Positions 35,970-43,807 of a stretch of 56,906 nucleotides of DNA are shown here, piece by piece. Both the position numbers and the translations under genes were made by a program. Location: the NCBI GenBank assembly GCA_031283155.1, contig JAITCI010000012.1, forward strand, positions 1 to 56,906, in the 5' to 3' direction. The notes below the pieces were generated by a model. The model ran no database searches. It worked only from the letters and a program-made list of their open reading frames with translations, and was not told the DNA's origin. This DNA comes from Spirochaetota bacterium (GTDB lineage: Bacteria > Spirochaetota > JAGLSM01 > JAKPMW01). Each line of letters begins with the position of its first letter. Position 1 is the stretch's first letter.

Positions 35970-38663
35970 ATGTCGAACTACGCAAGAACTGTCCTCGTGA
36001 TCATTGCCTCGGCGATCCTGGTAATCGCCGCAGGCCTTCTGCCCGTCGCCTGGGTGTTAATGCAGAACATAAGCGGTATACTGGAAAACGATATGACGGT
36101 CGTTGTCACCATTGCCGACAGATATGTGACGAACGAAATCGAGCTGCTCAAGATCAGGGCCGCCGAAGCCGCCGACGACCTCAATTCGTTCTACAGAACC
36201 GGAACGCCCAACGCTCTGGATCGCATCTTAAGCGCCTACCCGGTGTTCATCGGCGCCGCTGTTTTCGACAGGACAGGGCTGCGGGAGTATATGGGCGAAC
36301 TCGCCGTGCCTCCCGACTGGGCGTCCCAGCCCTTTATCCAAGCCGCCTTTACCGGCGAGCAAACCATTTCCACTACTATATATACCGCCGACGGCGAACT
36401 CGTGATGTGCGTCCCCGCGCGCATCAGCGATACCCTTGTCCTTGCGGCCATTCTGCCCGGGCAATACTTCAGCGAGAGGCTTTCGCGGTTCAGGATATAT
36501 CAAACGGGGCATATCTTTATCGACGACGCCGAGGGAACCGTTATCGCGAACGTCCGTCCGGAATGGGTACAGAAGCGCGTGAATTTCCTGAAAACCGCCG
36601 AAACGGACAGCGCGCACGCGGAGCTGGCCGCCATGGTTGCGCGCGGGGTCGCCGGCGCGCAGGGGATTGCGCGTTTTTCCGTGGAGGGGGTGCGGCGAAT
36701 TTGCGCCTTCCGGCCTGTCTCGAGTCCGGGCGAGAACTGGTTTGTGGCTATCGTCGCCCCCATCCCGGAAAGCCTGACAGGCATCCCGCTGGGCTTGCTC
36801 CTTGTGGGCGTTATAGCGTTCCTGCTTAGCGTCATAGGCGCGCTGGTGTCCGCCAGGTTTATAACACGCCCGTATAAGGTTATGGAACATCTGCGGCAGG
36901 AAGCGGAAAGCGCGTCTATGGCAAAAAGCAATTTTCTCGCGAATATGAGCCACGAGATCCGCACTCCGATGAACGCGATCATCGGCATGACGGAGCTTCT
37001 GATGGCGGAAGCGCTCACCACCCGCCAAACGAGATACCTCCAGGATATCACCCAATCCGCGCATACGCTCCTTTCCATTATCAACGACATTCTGGATCTC
37101 TCGAAAATCGAGTCCGGGAAATTGGACCTGAACCCCGTGGATTATGATTTTCGCGTTCTCATGGACAACCTCGCTTCAATGTTTCGGTATGTGGCGCACA
37201 AGAAGGGGATTGAATTTTTGTATGAGTGCCCGGACGATCTCCCGGATTATCTCTTCGGCGACGATATACGGCTCAGGCAGGTGTTAACGAATATCTGCGG
37301 AAACGCCGTCAAATACACCGAAAAGGGGTACATCAAACTCAGATTCCGCATTGCGGAAGGCAATCTCATTTTTGAGGTATCCGATACCGGCATGGGGGTG
37401 CGGGCGGAGGATATCCCCAAATTATTCAGTTCCTTTGAGCGCGTTAATCTCCAAAAAACCCGCGCCATTGTCGGAACGGGACTCGGACTTTCGATATGCA
37501 AATCCTTTGTGGAGATGATGGGCGGGCAAATATCGGTAGAGAGCGAGTATGAGAAGGGAAGCGTATTTACGGTTGCTGTCCCCATGGTATTGGGCAATAA
37601 AGACGGGGTAAAACACGCAAAGATCTCCGGGCAAAGCTATAAGCTGTACGCGCCCGGCACCAATATCCTGATTGTGGACGATAATGAATTCAATCTCAGG
37701 GTTGCGCAAGGGCTCCTGGGTATGTTCAGTATCGACACGCGGGCGGTTTTCTCGGGCAGGGAAGCCATAGAAGCGGTGCAGCAAAAGGATTTTGAGCTTG
37801 TGTTTATGGATCACATGATGCCCGAAATGGACGGCATTCAGGCGACCGCCGAGATACGAAGGCTGGGCGGCAAATTTGAAAAGCTGCCCATCGTTGCGCT
37901 GACCGCAAACGCGGTGCAGGGTATGCGGGAGGTGTTTTTATCGAATGGGCTCAACGATTTTATCACGAAGCCCATAGATATCAATGAGATGCGGGAAATT
38001 TTGAAAACCTGGCTGCCTCCCGAAAAGGTTCGCATCGAAAGGGAGTCCGAAGTTATACATACCCCGGCTGTGAGTGATTTCATACAGGCGCTGAAACAGA
38101 TAGACGGAGTGAGCGCCGAAATCGGGCTCGGGCGCGTTTCCGGCCAGGAACCCATGTACCGCAAAACATTTGAGTTGTTTTACCAAAAGCTCCTGTCCGA
38201 ATGTGCGCGCATGACCGCGAGTATGGAAGCCAAAGACCTCCATTATTTTTCGATTTCCGTACACGCGATGAAATCAACCCTTGCCACCCTGGGTATTATG
38301 CAGTTATCCGAAGCGGCGGCAAAGCTGGAAACGGAATCCAGGGGAAAAAATCTTGCCTATTGCATGGAGTTTTACCCCGAACTGCGCGCGAAACTCCTCG
38401 ACCTCCACCAAAAACTGGCACCGATTTTTCCGGATACCGCCGTCGACAGAAAACCGGGGGACGCGGCATATCTGCGGGATAATCTCAAAAAAGCAATCGA
38501 CGCCGCAGCCGGTTTTGACCAAAGCCGGGGCGCGGCCATTCTCGAGGATCTCGTCAAATATGATTTTGGGGAGGCGAACAATGCCGCGCTGGAAAAGGCG
38601 TCGGCGGCCTTCCGCGACTTTGAATGTGACGCCGCGAAAGAGATACTGGAAAAACTCGTGTAG
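35970..38663 (+). CDS. Hybrid sensor histidine kinase with receiver and Hpt domains
   Basis: Membrane sensor of 897 residues. First membrane helix about 8-30, then an extracytoplasmic Cache-like domain (about 31-270; [29 protein letters not shown]) and a second helix about 272-296. HisKA has [11 protein letters not shown] (phosphorylated His about 328). The ATPase has the N-box about 445 ([10 protein letters not shown]), DTGMGV and GTGLGLSI. The receiver has DDNEFN and the phosphorylated Asp about 614 ([12 protein letters not shown]). The C-terminal Hpt has His about 765 ([13 protein letters not shown]). The last 90 residues may form another helical module. Signal output must go to a separate regulator, not seen here. 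Confidence 0.93.
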   Translation: MSNYARTVLVIIASAILVIAAGLLPVAWVLMQNISGILENDMTVVVTIADRYVTNEIELLKIRAAEAADDLNSFYRTGTPNALDRILSAYPVFIGAAVFDRTGLREYMGELAVPPDWASQPFIQAAFTGEQTISTTIYTADGELVMCVPARISDTLVLAAILPGQYFSERLSRFRIYQTGHIFIDDAEGTVIANVRPEWVQKRVNFLKTAETDSAHAELAAMVARGVAGAQGIARFSVEGVRRICAFRPVSSPGENWFVAIVAPIPESLTGIPLGLLLVGVIAFLLSVIGALVSARFITRPYKVMEHLRQEAESASMAKSNFLANMSHEIRTPMNAIIGMTELLMAEALTTRQTRYLQDITQSAHTLLSIINDILDLSKIESGKLDLNPVDYDFRVLMDNLASMFRYVAHKKGIEFLYECPDDLPDYLFGDDIRLRQVLTNICGNAVKYTEKGYIKLRFRIAEGNLIFEVSDTGMGVRAEDIPKLFSSFERVNLQKTRAIVGTGLGLSICKSFVEMMGGQISVESEYEKGSVFTVAVPMVLGNKDGVKHAKISGQSYKLYAPGTNILIVDDNEFNLRVAQGLLGMFSIDTRAVFSGREAIEAVQQKDFELVFMDHMMPEMDGIQATAEIRRLGGKFEKLPIVALTANAVQGMREVFLSNGLNDFITKPIDINEMREILKTWLPPEKVRIERESEVIHTPAVSDFIQALKQIDGVSAEIGLGRVSGQEPMYRKTFELFYQKLLSECARMTASMEAKDLHYFSISVHAMKSTLATLGIMQLSEAAAKLETESRGKNLAYCMEFYPELRAKLLDLHQKLAPIFPDTAVDRKPGDAAYLRDNLKKAIDAAAGFDQSRGAAILEDLVKYDFGEANNAALEKASAAFRDFECDAAKEILEKLV

Positions 38664-38768
38664 CCGCTCCGCCGCATTTTTGTCTGCTTTTGATAGAGAC
38701 TTTTTTTTCGGAATGGACGCGATTTTGGGAGTCTTTGCGTATATGAAACCTATGTCGGGAATGAAAAA

Positions 38769-38787
38769 CTCTCACCACTGGTGAGAG
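38769..38787. repeat. Perfect 9-bp palindrome (hairpin)
   Basis: CTCTCACCA-C-TGGTGAGAG. On the minus strand it is followed by TTTTTCAT, so it could stop transcription coming from the right; on the plus strand it is followed by AAATTAA. It lies between the kinase gene and the hsdS fragment. Confidence 0.55.
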
Positions 38788-38886
38788 AAATTAACCGGAC
38801 AAATAGCATCATTATAATGATGGCAGCCAAAAGCCTTGCAGTGGGTTTTTTCGTGAATTTCGCTCCTTGAAGCGAGGCGATGGGGA

Positions 38887-39366
38887 ATGATGCAAAAATT
38901 ATCTGACGTTTGCGCTTTTGCCGATGAACGGGTTTCTGTTTCCAGCCTGGATTCAGATAATTACATCTCCACCGAGAATATGCTCCCAAACAAGGAAGGC
39001 GTCACCCGCTCTGCTGGTTTGCCAAATGTACCACAGACCCAGGCGTATCAACCAGGGGACGTGTTGGTGTCCAACATTCGTCCATACTTCAGGAAAATAT
39101 GGCTTGCCAACTGCAAAGGCGGCTGTTCCAATGACGTGCTGGTACTTAGGGCAAATCAACAAGTTGATTCTGCTTTTCTCTATTACCTGCTTTCTGATGA
39201 TAACTTTTTTGACTATGCCACTGCCACGGCAAAAGGCACGAAAATGCCGCGCGGCGATAAAAGCGCGATAATGCGGTACGAAGTTCCCGACTTGCCGCTT
39301 GATGTTCAAAAAAAAATTGCCGCCACGCTCTCTTGCCTCGACGACAAAATCGCGCTCAACACAAGA
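38887..39366 (+). pseudogene. Type I restriction specificity subunit (HsdS), truncated after the first target recognition domain
   Basis: The product MMQKLSDVCAFADERVSVSS... is an HsdS target recognition domain: GDVLVSNIRPYFRKIW, SAFLYYLLSDD, GTKMPRGDKSAIM and PLDVQKKIAATLSCLDDKIALN. The last motif is the start of the conserved helix joining the two half-subunits (LDDKIxLNxxIN). It stops at once because the frame runs into TGA at 39367, the first bases of the prophage. About 160 residues instead of about 400. No hsdM or hsdR is nearby, so it is an orphan remnant. The remaining half may lie beyond the prophage's other end. Confidence 0.8.
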
Positions 39367-39412
39367 TGAATATAGCAGAGAATAGATTTGGAAATAGCAG
39401 CGAATAGACGGG
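39367..39412. other. Prophage end with two abutting 22-bp repeats (candidate transposase sites)
   Basis: The end begins TG, as Mu ends do. Immediately inside are two consecutive 22-bp units at 39369-39390 and 39391-39412, both with the core ATAGCAG-x-GAATAGA; 16 of 22 positions agree. Mu transposase sites are also 22 bp and the right-end pair R1-R2 is abutting. The five bases outside (CAAGA, 39362-39366) would be the target duplication if the same five lie after the other end. Confidence 0.65.
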
Positions 39413-39708
39413 ATTTTGAGGAATTTGGCGGAATTTATTGGGAAGCCGTTTGTAATAGGCATTACATATAGTGTAATAAAAAAGATATTCCAAATATTCT
39501 ATAGGAAATTCTTCAAGTCTGTAAGCAAATCCAGTCAGAGCGTCGGTTAGCTTACCGTTGTGAAGATATCCTCTTGCTCATTCGCCAAGGGTGTGCTGCC
39601 ATGCGCGGTACTCCAGCTTGTATTTTTCAGAATACCAACCCGTGGCGGGGAAAAACAATAATTACAGTTAAATTATTCGCGTTTTAGCCGGAAGCTATAC
39701 TCTCTTCC
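39413..39708. other. Non-coding prophage terminal region
   Basis: About 300 bases with no intact gene. The minus strand between about 39420 and 39655 reads as protein-like in one frame interrupted by single stops (for example GWYSEKYKLEYRAWQHTLGE before a TGA and GKLTDALTGFAYRLEEF behind it), suggesting a decayed gene. The last part has an AT-rich inverted repeat and the putative late promoter, listed separately. Confidence 0.5.
39657..39701 (+). promoter_or_regulatory. Putative late promoter with activator-type dyad
   Basis: TATACT at 39696-39701 has no -35 box, but a perfect inverted repeat AATAATT-ACAGTTA-AATTATT is at 39657-39677, centred about 41 bases before the expected transcription start. 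That is the position where Mor/C activators of Mu bind. The start point would be at about 39707-39709, essentially on the amidase ATG. Confidence 0.5.
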
Positions 39709-40251
39709 ATGAACATACAAAAAGAATTATTAACTATCAATCCATTCTCCCGCCCCGGCACAAAGCTCATTGTGGTCAAAGCGATTGTCATTCACTGGGT
39801 GGGGAGCGTGGGAAGTACCGCGAAGCAGTGCCGGGATTATTTTGAGTCCCTCAAGAGTCAGAGCAGCGCCTGTTATGCGTCCGCGCATTTTATCGTGGGG
39901 ATGTCCGGCGAGGTGATCCAGTGCATACCCAACGAAGAGATGGCCTACCATGTGGGCGCGAAAACCTACACGCCGGATGCGATGGGCTGTCTGGGGCATT
40001 ATCCAAACAACTGCACGTTAGGTATTGAGCTTTGTCATCCTACGACTGAGGGCTACTTTACGGAAGAAACCACAAGAGCGGCGCTGGAATTATGCGCCCT
40101 GCTCTGTACTCAATTCGGCCTTAACCCCGCGCGGGATATTTGGACACATAACGGCATTACCGGCAAATACTGCCCCAAATGGTTTGTGGATCACCCCGGA
40201 AAATTTGAAGACTTCAAATTGGGTGTGGCAATAATGATGGGAAAGAGGTAA
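39709..40251 (+). CDS. N-acetylmuramoyl-L-alanine amidase (phage endolysin)
   Basis: Amidase_2 (PGRP-like) zinc enzyme that cuts the stem peptide from muramic acid at lysis. VVKAIVIHWVGSVGS has the first Zn His, ASAHFIVGMSGEVIQCIPNEEMAYHVG is the core, TLGIELCHP follows, and WTHNGITGKYCPKWF holds the last His and Cys. 180 residues, no signal peptide. The N-terminus MNIQKELLTINPFSRPG fits known phage amidases, which supports this start although no ribosome-binding site precedes it (GCTATACTCTCTTCC). It is the first gene of the late-type operon. Confidence 0.92.
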   Translation: MNIQKELLTINPFSRPGTKLIVVKAIVIHWVGSVGSTAKQCRDYFESLKSQSSACYASAHFIVGMSGEVIQCIPNEEMAYHVGAKTYTPDAMGCLGHYPNNCTLGIELCHPTTEGYFTEETTRAALELCALLCTQFGLNPARDIWTHNGITGKYCPKWFVDHPGKFEDFKLGVAIMMGKR

Positions 40252-40254
40252 CAG

Positions 40255-40482
40255 ATGGAAATCAAAATGAAAACCGTTTCCAATATCGCAGCCGGCATCG
40301 GGATTGCGATTGTTTTTGTATCATTCGTTTTGAACGCCACAGGGAACGCCAATATCAACATGGACGATGCGCTCAAAACAGGCGGATTCGTCAAGGCGGT
40401 TTTTCTGCCGGTGGACGCATCGATCTGGATCAACAATATTTTCGGCAAACAGAGCGCCATATCCCGTGACAACAACAAATAA
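40255..40482 (+). CDS. Small phage membrane protein, holin candidate
   Basis: 75 residues with one N-terminal hydrophobic segment (IAAGIGIAIVFVSFVLNATG, about 11-30), then a short amphipathic tail with GFVKAVFLPVDASIWINNIFG. AAAGAGGTAAC gives a good ribosome-binding site, overlapping the amidase stop. Its position between amidase and spanin-like genes makes a holin role likely, but the single helix and no clear family keep this an inference. It might alternatively be a holin-associated or antiholin-like peptide. Confidence 0.55.
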   Translation: MEIKMKTVSNIAAGIGIAIVFVSFVLNATGNANINMDDALKTGGFVKAVFLPVDASIWINNIFGKQSAISRDNNK

Positions 40483-40491
40483 GGAGAGGCG

Positions 40492-40848
40492 ATGCGCGGC
40501 AAACAAAAGGTTCTTTACATACTTGCTGCTTGCCTTGTGTTGTGCGCCGGGTGTGCGAGCCGAGCCGTGGTATCTGATCTCGGAAACGGAGCTGCGGAGT
40601 ATAGAGGATTATCAAGCGAAATCAGAGCAGGAGAGGCAGAGCTGGCTCGTACAGGTCAGAGAATTGAGGACACGAGCCGAGAGTTTGGAAGCGCACTCCG
40701 CGAACTTGAATTGGCAATTGACCGGGGCGCGGGAGGCGCAAAGGAAGTTGGAGCAATCCTTCAACGCATCAGAAGCCGGGTGGCTGACCCGTCTTTCATT
40801 GAAGAATGGCGAAATCGCCGAGTTGAACCAGCGCCTGGCGAAACATAG
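40492..40848 (+). CDS. Small phage lipoprotein, outer-membrane spanin (Rz1) candidate
   Basis: 118 residues beginning MRGKQKVLYILAACLVLCAGC, a lipoprotein signal with the lipidated Cys followed by ASRAVV. The body is a helical, polar segment (GEAELARTGQRIEDTSREFGSALRELELAID). AGGAGAGG precedes the ATG at ideal distance. The gene lies almost wholly within another gene read in a different frame (40523-40933), as Rz1 lies in Rz in many phages. It has no Pro-rich part as lambda Rz1 has, so the role rests on position and lipobox. Confidence 0.65.
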   Translation: MRGKQKVLYILAACLVLCAGCASRAVVSDLGNGAAEYRGLSSEIRAGEAELARTGQRIEDTSREFGSALRELELAIDRGAGGAKEVGAILQRIRSRVADPSFIEEWRNRRVEPAPGET

Positions 40849-40933
40849 AGGGAAGAACGCCATCATTATTGCCCTGGGTGCCGCGTGGATTATTGCAATC
40901 GCGTTCAAGGCATACCGGTTTTTCAGGAAGTAA
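40523..40933 (+). CDS. Coiled-coil phage protein overlapping the lipoprotein gene, inner-membrane spanin (Rz) candidate
   Basis: Read one frame away from the lipoprotein gene. The proposed TTG at 40523 gives MLLALCCAPGVRA, a signal-peptide-like start, with AAAAGG 12 bases upstream; this start is uncertain, since the frame is open back to 40367. The body is a strong coiled coil (SWLVQVRELRTRAESLEAHS, REAQRKLEQSFNASEAG) and the end is a membrane helix (NAIIIALGAAWIIAIAFKAY). A coiled coil plus a membrane anchor fits a spanin partner, though the anchor is at the C-terminus, opposite to lambda Rz. Confidence 0.6.
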   Translation: MLLALCCAPGVRAEPWYLISETELRSIEDYQAKSEQERQSWLVQVRELRTRAESLEAHSANLNWQLTGAREAQRKLEQSFNASEAGWLTRLSLKNGEIAELNQRLAKHRGKNAIIIALGAAWIIAIAFKAYRFFRK

Positions 40934-40952
40934 AAAAGGATAGGAGGCGTAC

Positions 40953-41141
40953 GTGTCTGGAGGAACATTTTTTTTGTTGGTTGTCGCGGTGATGCTTGGA
41001 AGCTGCCTGGCGAAAGTATTCGATGCGGTGATTCTCGGACCAGCAATCATGCGGCATCTGATGAACGATAAGGACGCCGTTGATATGCTTGTCGATGGGA
41101 TGGAAGCGAGAAAATCAAAGAAGAAAAAAGCGAAAAGATAA
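40953..41141 (+). CDS. Small phage membrane protein
   Basis: 62 residues: hydrophobic N-terminal part (TFFLLVVAVMLGSCLAKVF), a helix with PAIMRHLMNDKDAVDMLVDG and a Lys-rich end ARKSKKKKAKR. GTG start with AGGAGGCGTAC. Could be another lysis-related membrane peptide, or part of the Mu gp24/gp25-like set. No family recognised with confidence. Confidence 0.6.
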   Translation: MSGGTFFLLVVAVMLGSCLAKVFDAVILGPAIMRHLMNDKDAVDMLVDGMEARKSKKKKAKR

Positions 41142-41154
41142 AAGAGGGGGATTT

Positions 41155-41478
41155 GTGGAAATAGCAAAATTCATTTTAACAGCCGTCGGCACTTTTTTAT
41201 CTGTCTTCGGCCTTTCGTTCACAGTGTTTCAATACTGGCGAAAAAAGCAGGATGAAAAATTCGAGCTGCTCAAAAGGTCGCTCGAAAACATCATACAAAA
41301 AGAGATCGACAACCGCAAGGAAGCGGTGACGCACATAGAGGGGCGCATCAGTTCCATTGAAAATACCATGTCCCAAAGATTTGAAAACCGCCTCAGCGTT
41401 ATTGAGGGAGAGCTGCGCAGCTTCAAGCCGATTTTGCTGTCCATTCAGAATTGGTTCATCAACAATCCCAAGAGGTAG
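41155..41478 (+). CDS. Mu gp25-like protein (DUF2730 type)
   Basis: 107 residues, GTG start with AGAGGGGG: a membrane helix (FILTAVGTFLSVFGLSFTVFQYW, about 5-27) followed by a long coiled coil (KQDEKFELLKRSLENIIQKE ... RFENRLSVIEGELRSF). This is the layout of Mu gp25 / DUF2730 proteins, which lie just before the small terminase gene. The exact role in the virion or in packaging is unknown. An ATG further upstream at 41080 overlaps the previous gene and lacks a site. Confidence 0.7.
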   Translation: MEIAKFILTAVGTFLSVFGLSFTVFQYWRKKQDEKFELLKRSLENIIQKEIDNRKEAVTHIEGRISSIENTMSQRFENRLSVIEGELRSFKPILLSIQNWFINNPKR

Positions 41479-41481
41479 ATG

Positions 41482-41775
41482 ATGGAAAACATTTTTTTGC
41501 CGCTCCAGCGGATCATCATTTTGCAGGGAATTGAACAAGCCTCCGGGCGCGAACTCTCCAACGAAATGATCCAACGGCTCCTAAAAGCAAACGGCCACAG
41601 TTGCTCCATCGCCGAGGTAAATGAGCAGATTAACTGGCTGGAAAATCGCGGGTACGTCAATGCCACGCGCCTCTCCGATTACGCATTCATAATTGTGCAT
41701 ATCACCCGGCCGGGGATCGAGGTGGCCGCCGGTCTCGCTCGCGCCGAAGGCATAGCAGCGCCGCCGGAGGAATAG
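41482..41775 (+). CDS. Mu gp26-like winged-helix protein (VpaChn25_0724 type)
   Basis: 97 residues with a winged-helix pattern: ERI-like helix LSNEMIQRLLKANGHSCSIAEV, then VNEQINWLENRGYVNATRL and the wing, ending in ITRPGIEVAAGLARAEGIAAP. The end ITRxGxEVAxGxAxxxGI is typical of the VpaChn25_0724 phage family at this place of Mu-like genomes. It probably binds DNA or assists packaging. Two adjacent ATGs; GAGGTAG suggests the second. Confidence 0.7.
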   Translation: MENIFLPLQRIIILQGIEQASGRELSNEMIQRLLKANGHSCSIAEVNEQINWLENRGYVNATRLSDYAFIIVHITRPGIEVAAGLARAEGIAAPPEE

Positions 41776-41776
41776 C

Positions 41777-42328
41777 ATGGGGCAGAAAAGCGCCGTTGAC
41801 AAACTGCCGGAAAATCTCCGCGCCAAATTGATTGCGATGCTGCGCAACCCCGCCGTTACGCAGGCGGAGATCGTGGACGCGATCAACGCCGATGCCGGGG
41901 AACAACTGCTGTCAAAATCGTCCATGAATCGCTACGCGCAAAAGATGAAACGGTTTGCCGAGAAGAACCGTCAGGCTCAAGAGATCGCCGAGATCTACAT
42001 AGAAAAATACGGTTCGGATGATCGTCAAAAACTGGGCAAGATCACCAACGAACAAATGCGCGTAGCCATATTCGACCTTATGGGAGAGTTTGACGAAATC
42101 CGCGAAGCCCCGGACATGAAGGTAACAGACGCCGTCGATATTCTGTACAAAATCGCGCGGAGTTTGCGAGAGTTGGAGGCGGCGGAAAAACTGAACGCCG
42201 AGCGCACCGACGCCATCCGTAAATCCGCGCTCGCCGAAGCCGCCGAAGCGGTAGACCGAACCGCCAAAGGCAGCGGCCTCTCCGCCGACACGATAGAGAA
42301 AATCAAAACGCAAATACTGGGGCTATAG
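41777..42328 (+). CDS. Terminase small subunit (Mu gp27-like, DUF3486)
   Basis: 183 residues: KLPENLRAKLIAML, then a helix-turn-helix (TQAEIVDAINADAGEQLLSKSSMNRYAQKMKRF) and a long helical tail. This is the DUF3486 pattern found between gp26 and the large terminase in Mu-like phages. It recognises phage DNA and starts packaging. GGAGGAATAGC upstream. Ends flush with the next gene. Confidence 0.85.
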   Translation: MGQKSAVDKLPENLRAKLIAMLRNPAVTQAEIVDAINADAGEQLLSKSSMNRYAQKMKRFAEKNRQAQEIAEIYIEKYGSDDRQKLGKITNEQMRVAIFDLMGEFDEIREAPDMKVTDAVDILYKIARSLRELEAAEKLNAERTDAIRKSALAEAAEAVDRTAKGSGLSADTIEKIKTQILGL

Positions 42329-43807
42329 ATGGAACAGGATTCGCTCGATATACTCCTGCCCTATCAGAAAGCATGGATCGAGGACACGGCCGCCGTCAAA
42401 GTCTGGGAGAAGTCGCGGCGGATCGGCGCGTCGTATGTCGAGGCGCTTGCCGCCGTGCTGGAAGCGGCGAAGTCAAAAGAAGCGGGCGGGCAATCCTCGT
42501 ATTACCTCTCTTACTCCAAAGAAATGACCCAGCAATTCGCCAAAGACGCCGCGTTTTGGGCAAAGCATATCCACGCCGCCGCGTCAGAGGTTGAAGAGAT
42601 CGCCATCAAAGACGAGGACAAAGACATCACGGTGTACCGTGTACGCTTTGCTTCCGGCTATGAAATATGGGGCTTGCCATCCACCGCGCGGTCGCTCCGG
42701 TCGAAACAGGGGCGGGTGATTCTGGACGAGGCCGCTTTTGTTGACGATATGAGCGGACTCTTGAAGGCGGCGCTGGCTCTGCAAATGTGGGGCGGGTGCG
42801 TACGGATTCTCTCCACGCATAACGGCGACGATAACCCATTCAATACGCTCATCAAAGAAATCCGCGAAGGGAAGAAAAAGTATTCGCTCTACCGCACTTC
42901 CTTTGATGAAGCGCTGGAGCAGGGATTATACAAGCGCATCTGTCTGGTCAAAGGCGAAGCATGGTCGCCCGAAAAACAGGAAAAGTGGCGGCAGGAAATT
43001 ATAGGCGATTACGGCGATATGGCCGATGAGGAATTGTTTTGCATTCCCATCCGCGCCGGCACGCGCTATTTCCCTGCGGCGCTGCTGGAGGCCGTGGCGG
43101 ACAATGGCGTTACTGTACTCCGCAAAACCTGCGAGGACAGTTTCACCTTTGAGAAAGAAGAAAAGCGAGTCAAAGAATTTGAAAAATGGCTGAAGCATGA
43201 AGTCCGGGACGTTCTGCTCGCCCACACAAATCCGGTCTATATCGGCGAGGACTTCGCGCGCTCCGGCGACCTCACCAGCATATTCTTCGACGAAGAGATG
43301 CCGGACGGACGGCTGCTCACTTTTCTTGTTATCGAATTGCGCAATGTACCCTTTGCCCAGCAGTGGCAAGTTATCCGATACTGCATGAATACCCTGCCCA
43401 ATCTGGGCAGCGCGGCCTTTGACTCGCGGGGCAACGGCCAGATGATCGCCGAACTCGCCGCTCAGGAATGGCCGGGCTACGTCTACCAAGTCATGATCAC
43501 CACAAAATGGTACAGCGAAAACTTCCCCGCGCTCAAGGGCAGCATGGAGGACGCCGCAACGAATATCCCGGACGATCCCTTCATCCGCGACGATTTCCGC
43601 GTGGTCGGCTTGAAGGCCGGCGTACCCTGTGTGCTGGAACGCAGCGGCGGTTCCCGGGAACACCGGCACGGCGACGGCGCTATCGCCAAGCTGATGGCGT
43701 TCTATGCCGCAAAAGAAGATGACGCGAAAAGCTATCAGCCTATGACATACGAAGCCGTGGCAACAGAAAACCGCTACCGGAGGAACAAAGATATATGGGA
43801 CGATTGA
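42329..43807 (+). CDS. Terminase large subunit (Mu gp28-like)
   Basis: Packaging motor and nuclease of 492 residues. ATPase: a Walker A-like block WEKSRRIGASY (about 26-36, the variant seen in Mu-type terminases), Walker B VILDEAAF (about 130-137) and the coupling motif LSTHNGDDNPF. Nuclease: Asp/Glu residues in YIGEDFARSGD (about 307), AFDSRGNG (about 365) and HGDGAIAKL (about 449). Overlaps the portal gene by 13 bases. Confidence 0.92.
   Translation: MEQDSLDILLPYQKAWIEDTAAVKVWEKSRRIGASYVEALAAVLEAAKSKEAGGQSSYYLSYSKEMTQQFAKDAAFWAKHIHAAASEVEEIAIKDEDKDITVYRVRFASGYEIWGLPSTARSLRSKQGRVILDEAAFVDDMSGLLKAALALQMWGGCVRILSTHNGDDNPFNTLIKEIREGKKKYSLYRTSFDEALEQGLYKRICLVKGEAWSPEKQEKWRQEIIGDYGDMADEELFCIPIRAGTRYFPAALLEAVADNGVTVLRKTCEDSFTFEKEEKRVKEFEKWLKHEVRDVLLAHTNPVYIGEDFARSGDLTSIFFDEEMPDGRLLTFLVIELRNVPFAQQWQVIRYCMNTLPNLGSAAFDSRGNGQMIAELAAQEWPGYVYQVMITTKWYSENFPALKGSMEDAATNIPDDPFIRDDFRVVGLKAGVPCVLERSGGSREHRHGDGAIAKLMAFYAAKEDDAKSYQPMTYEAVATENRYRRNKDIWDD

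Noticed and set aside
38770-38886. Possible attachment site or CRISPR-type repeat before hsdS
   Set aside because: Only a single palindrome is present, with no spacer array and no duplicated sequence.
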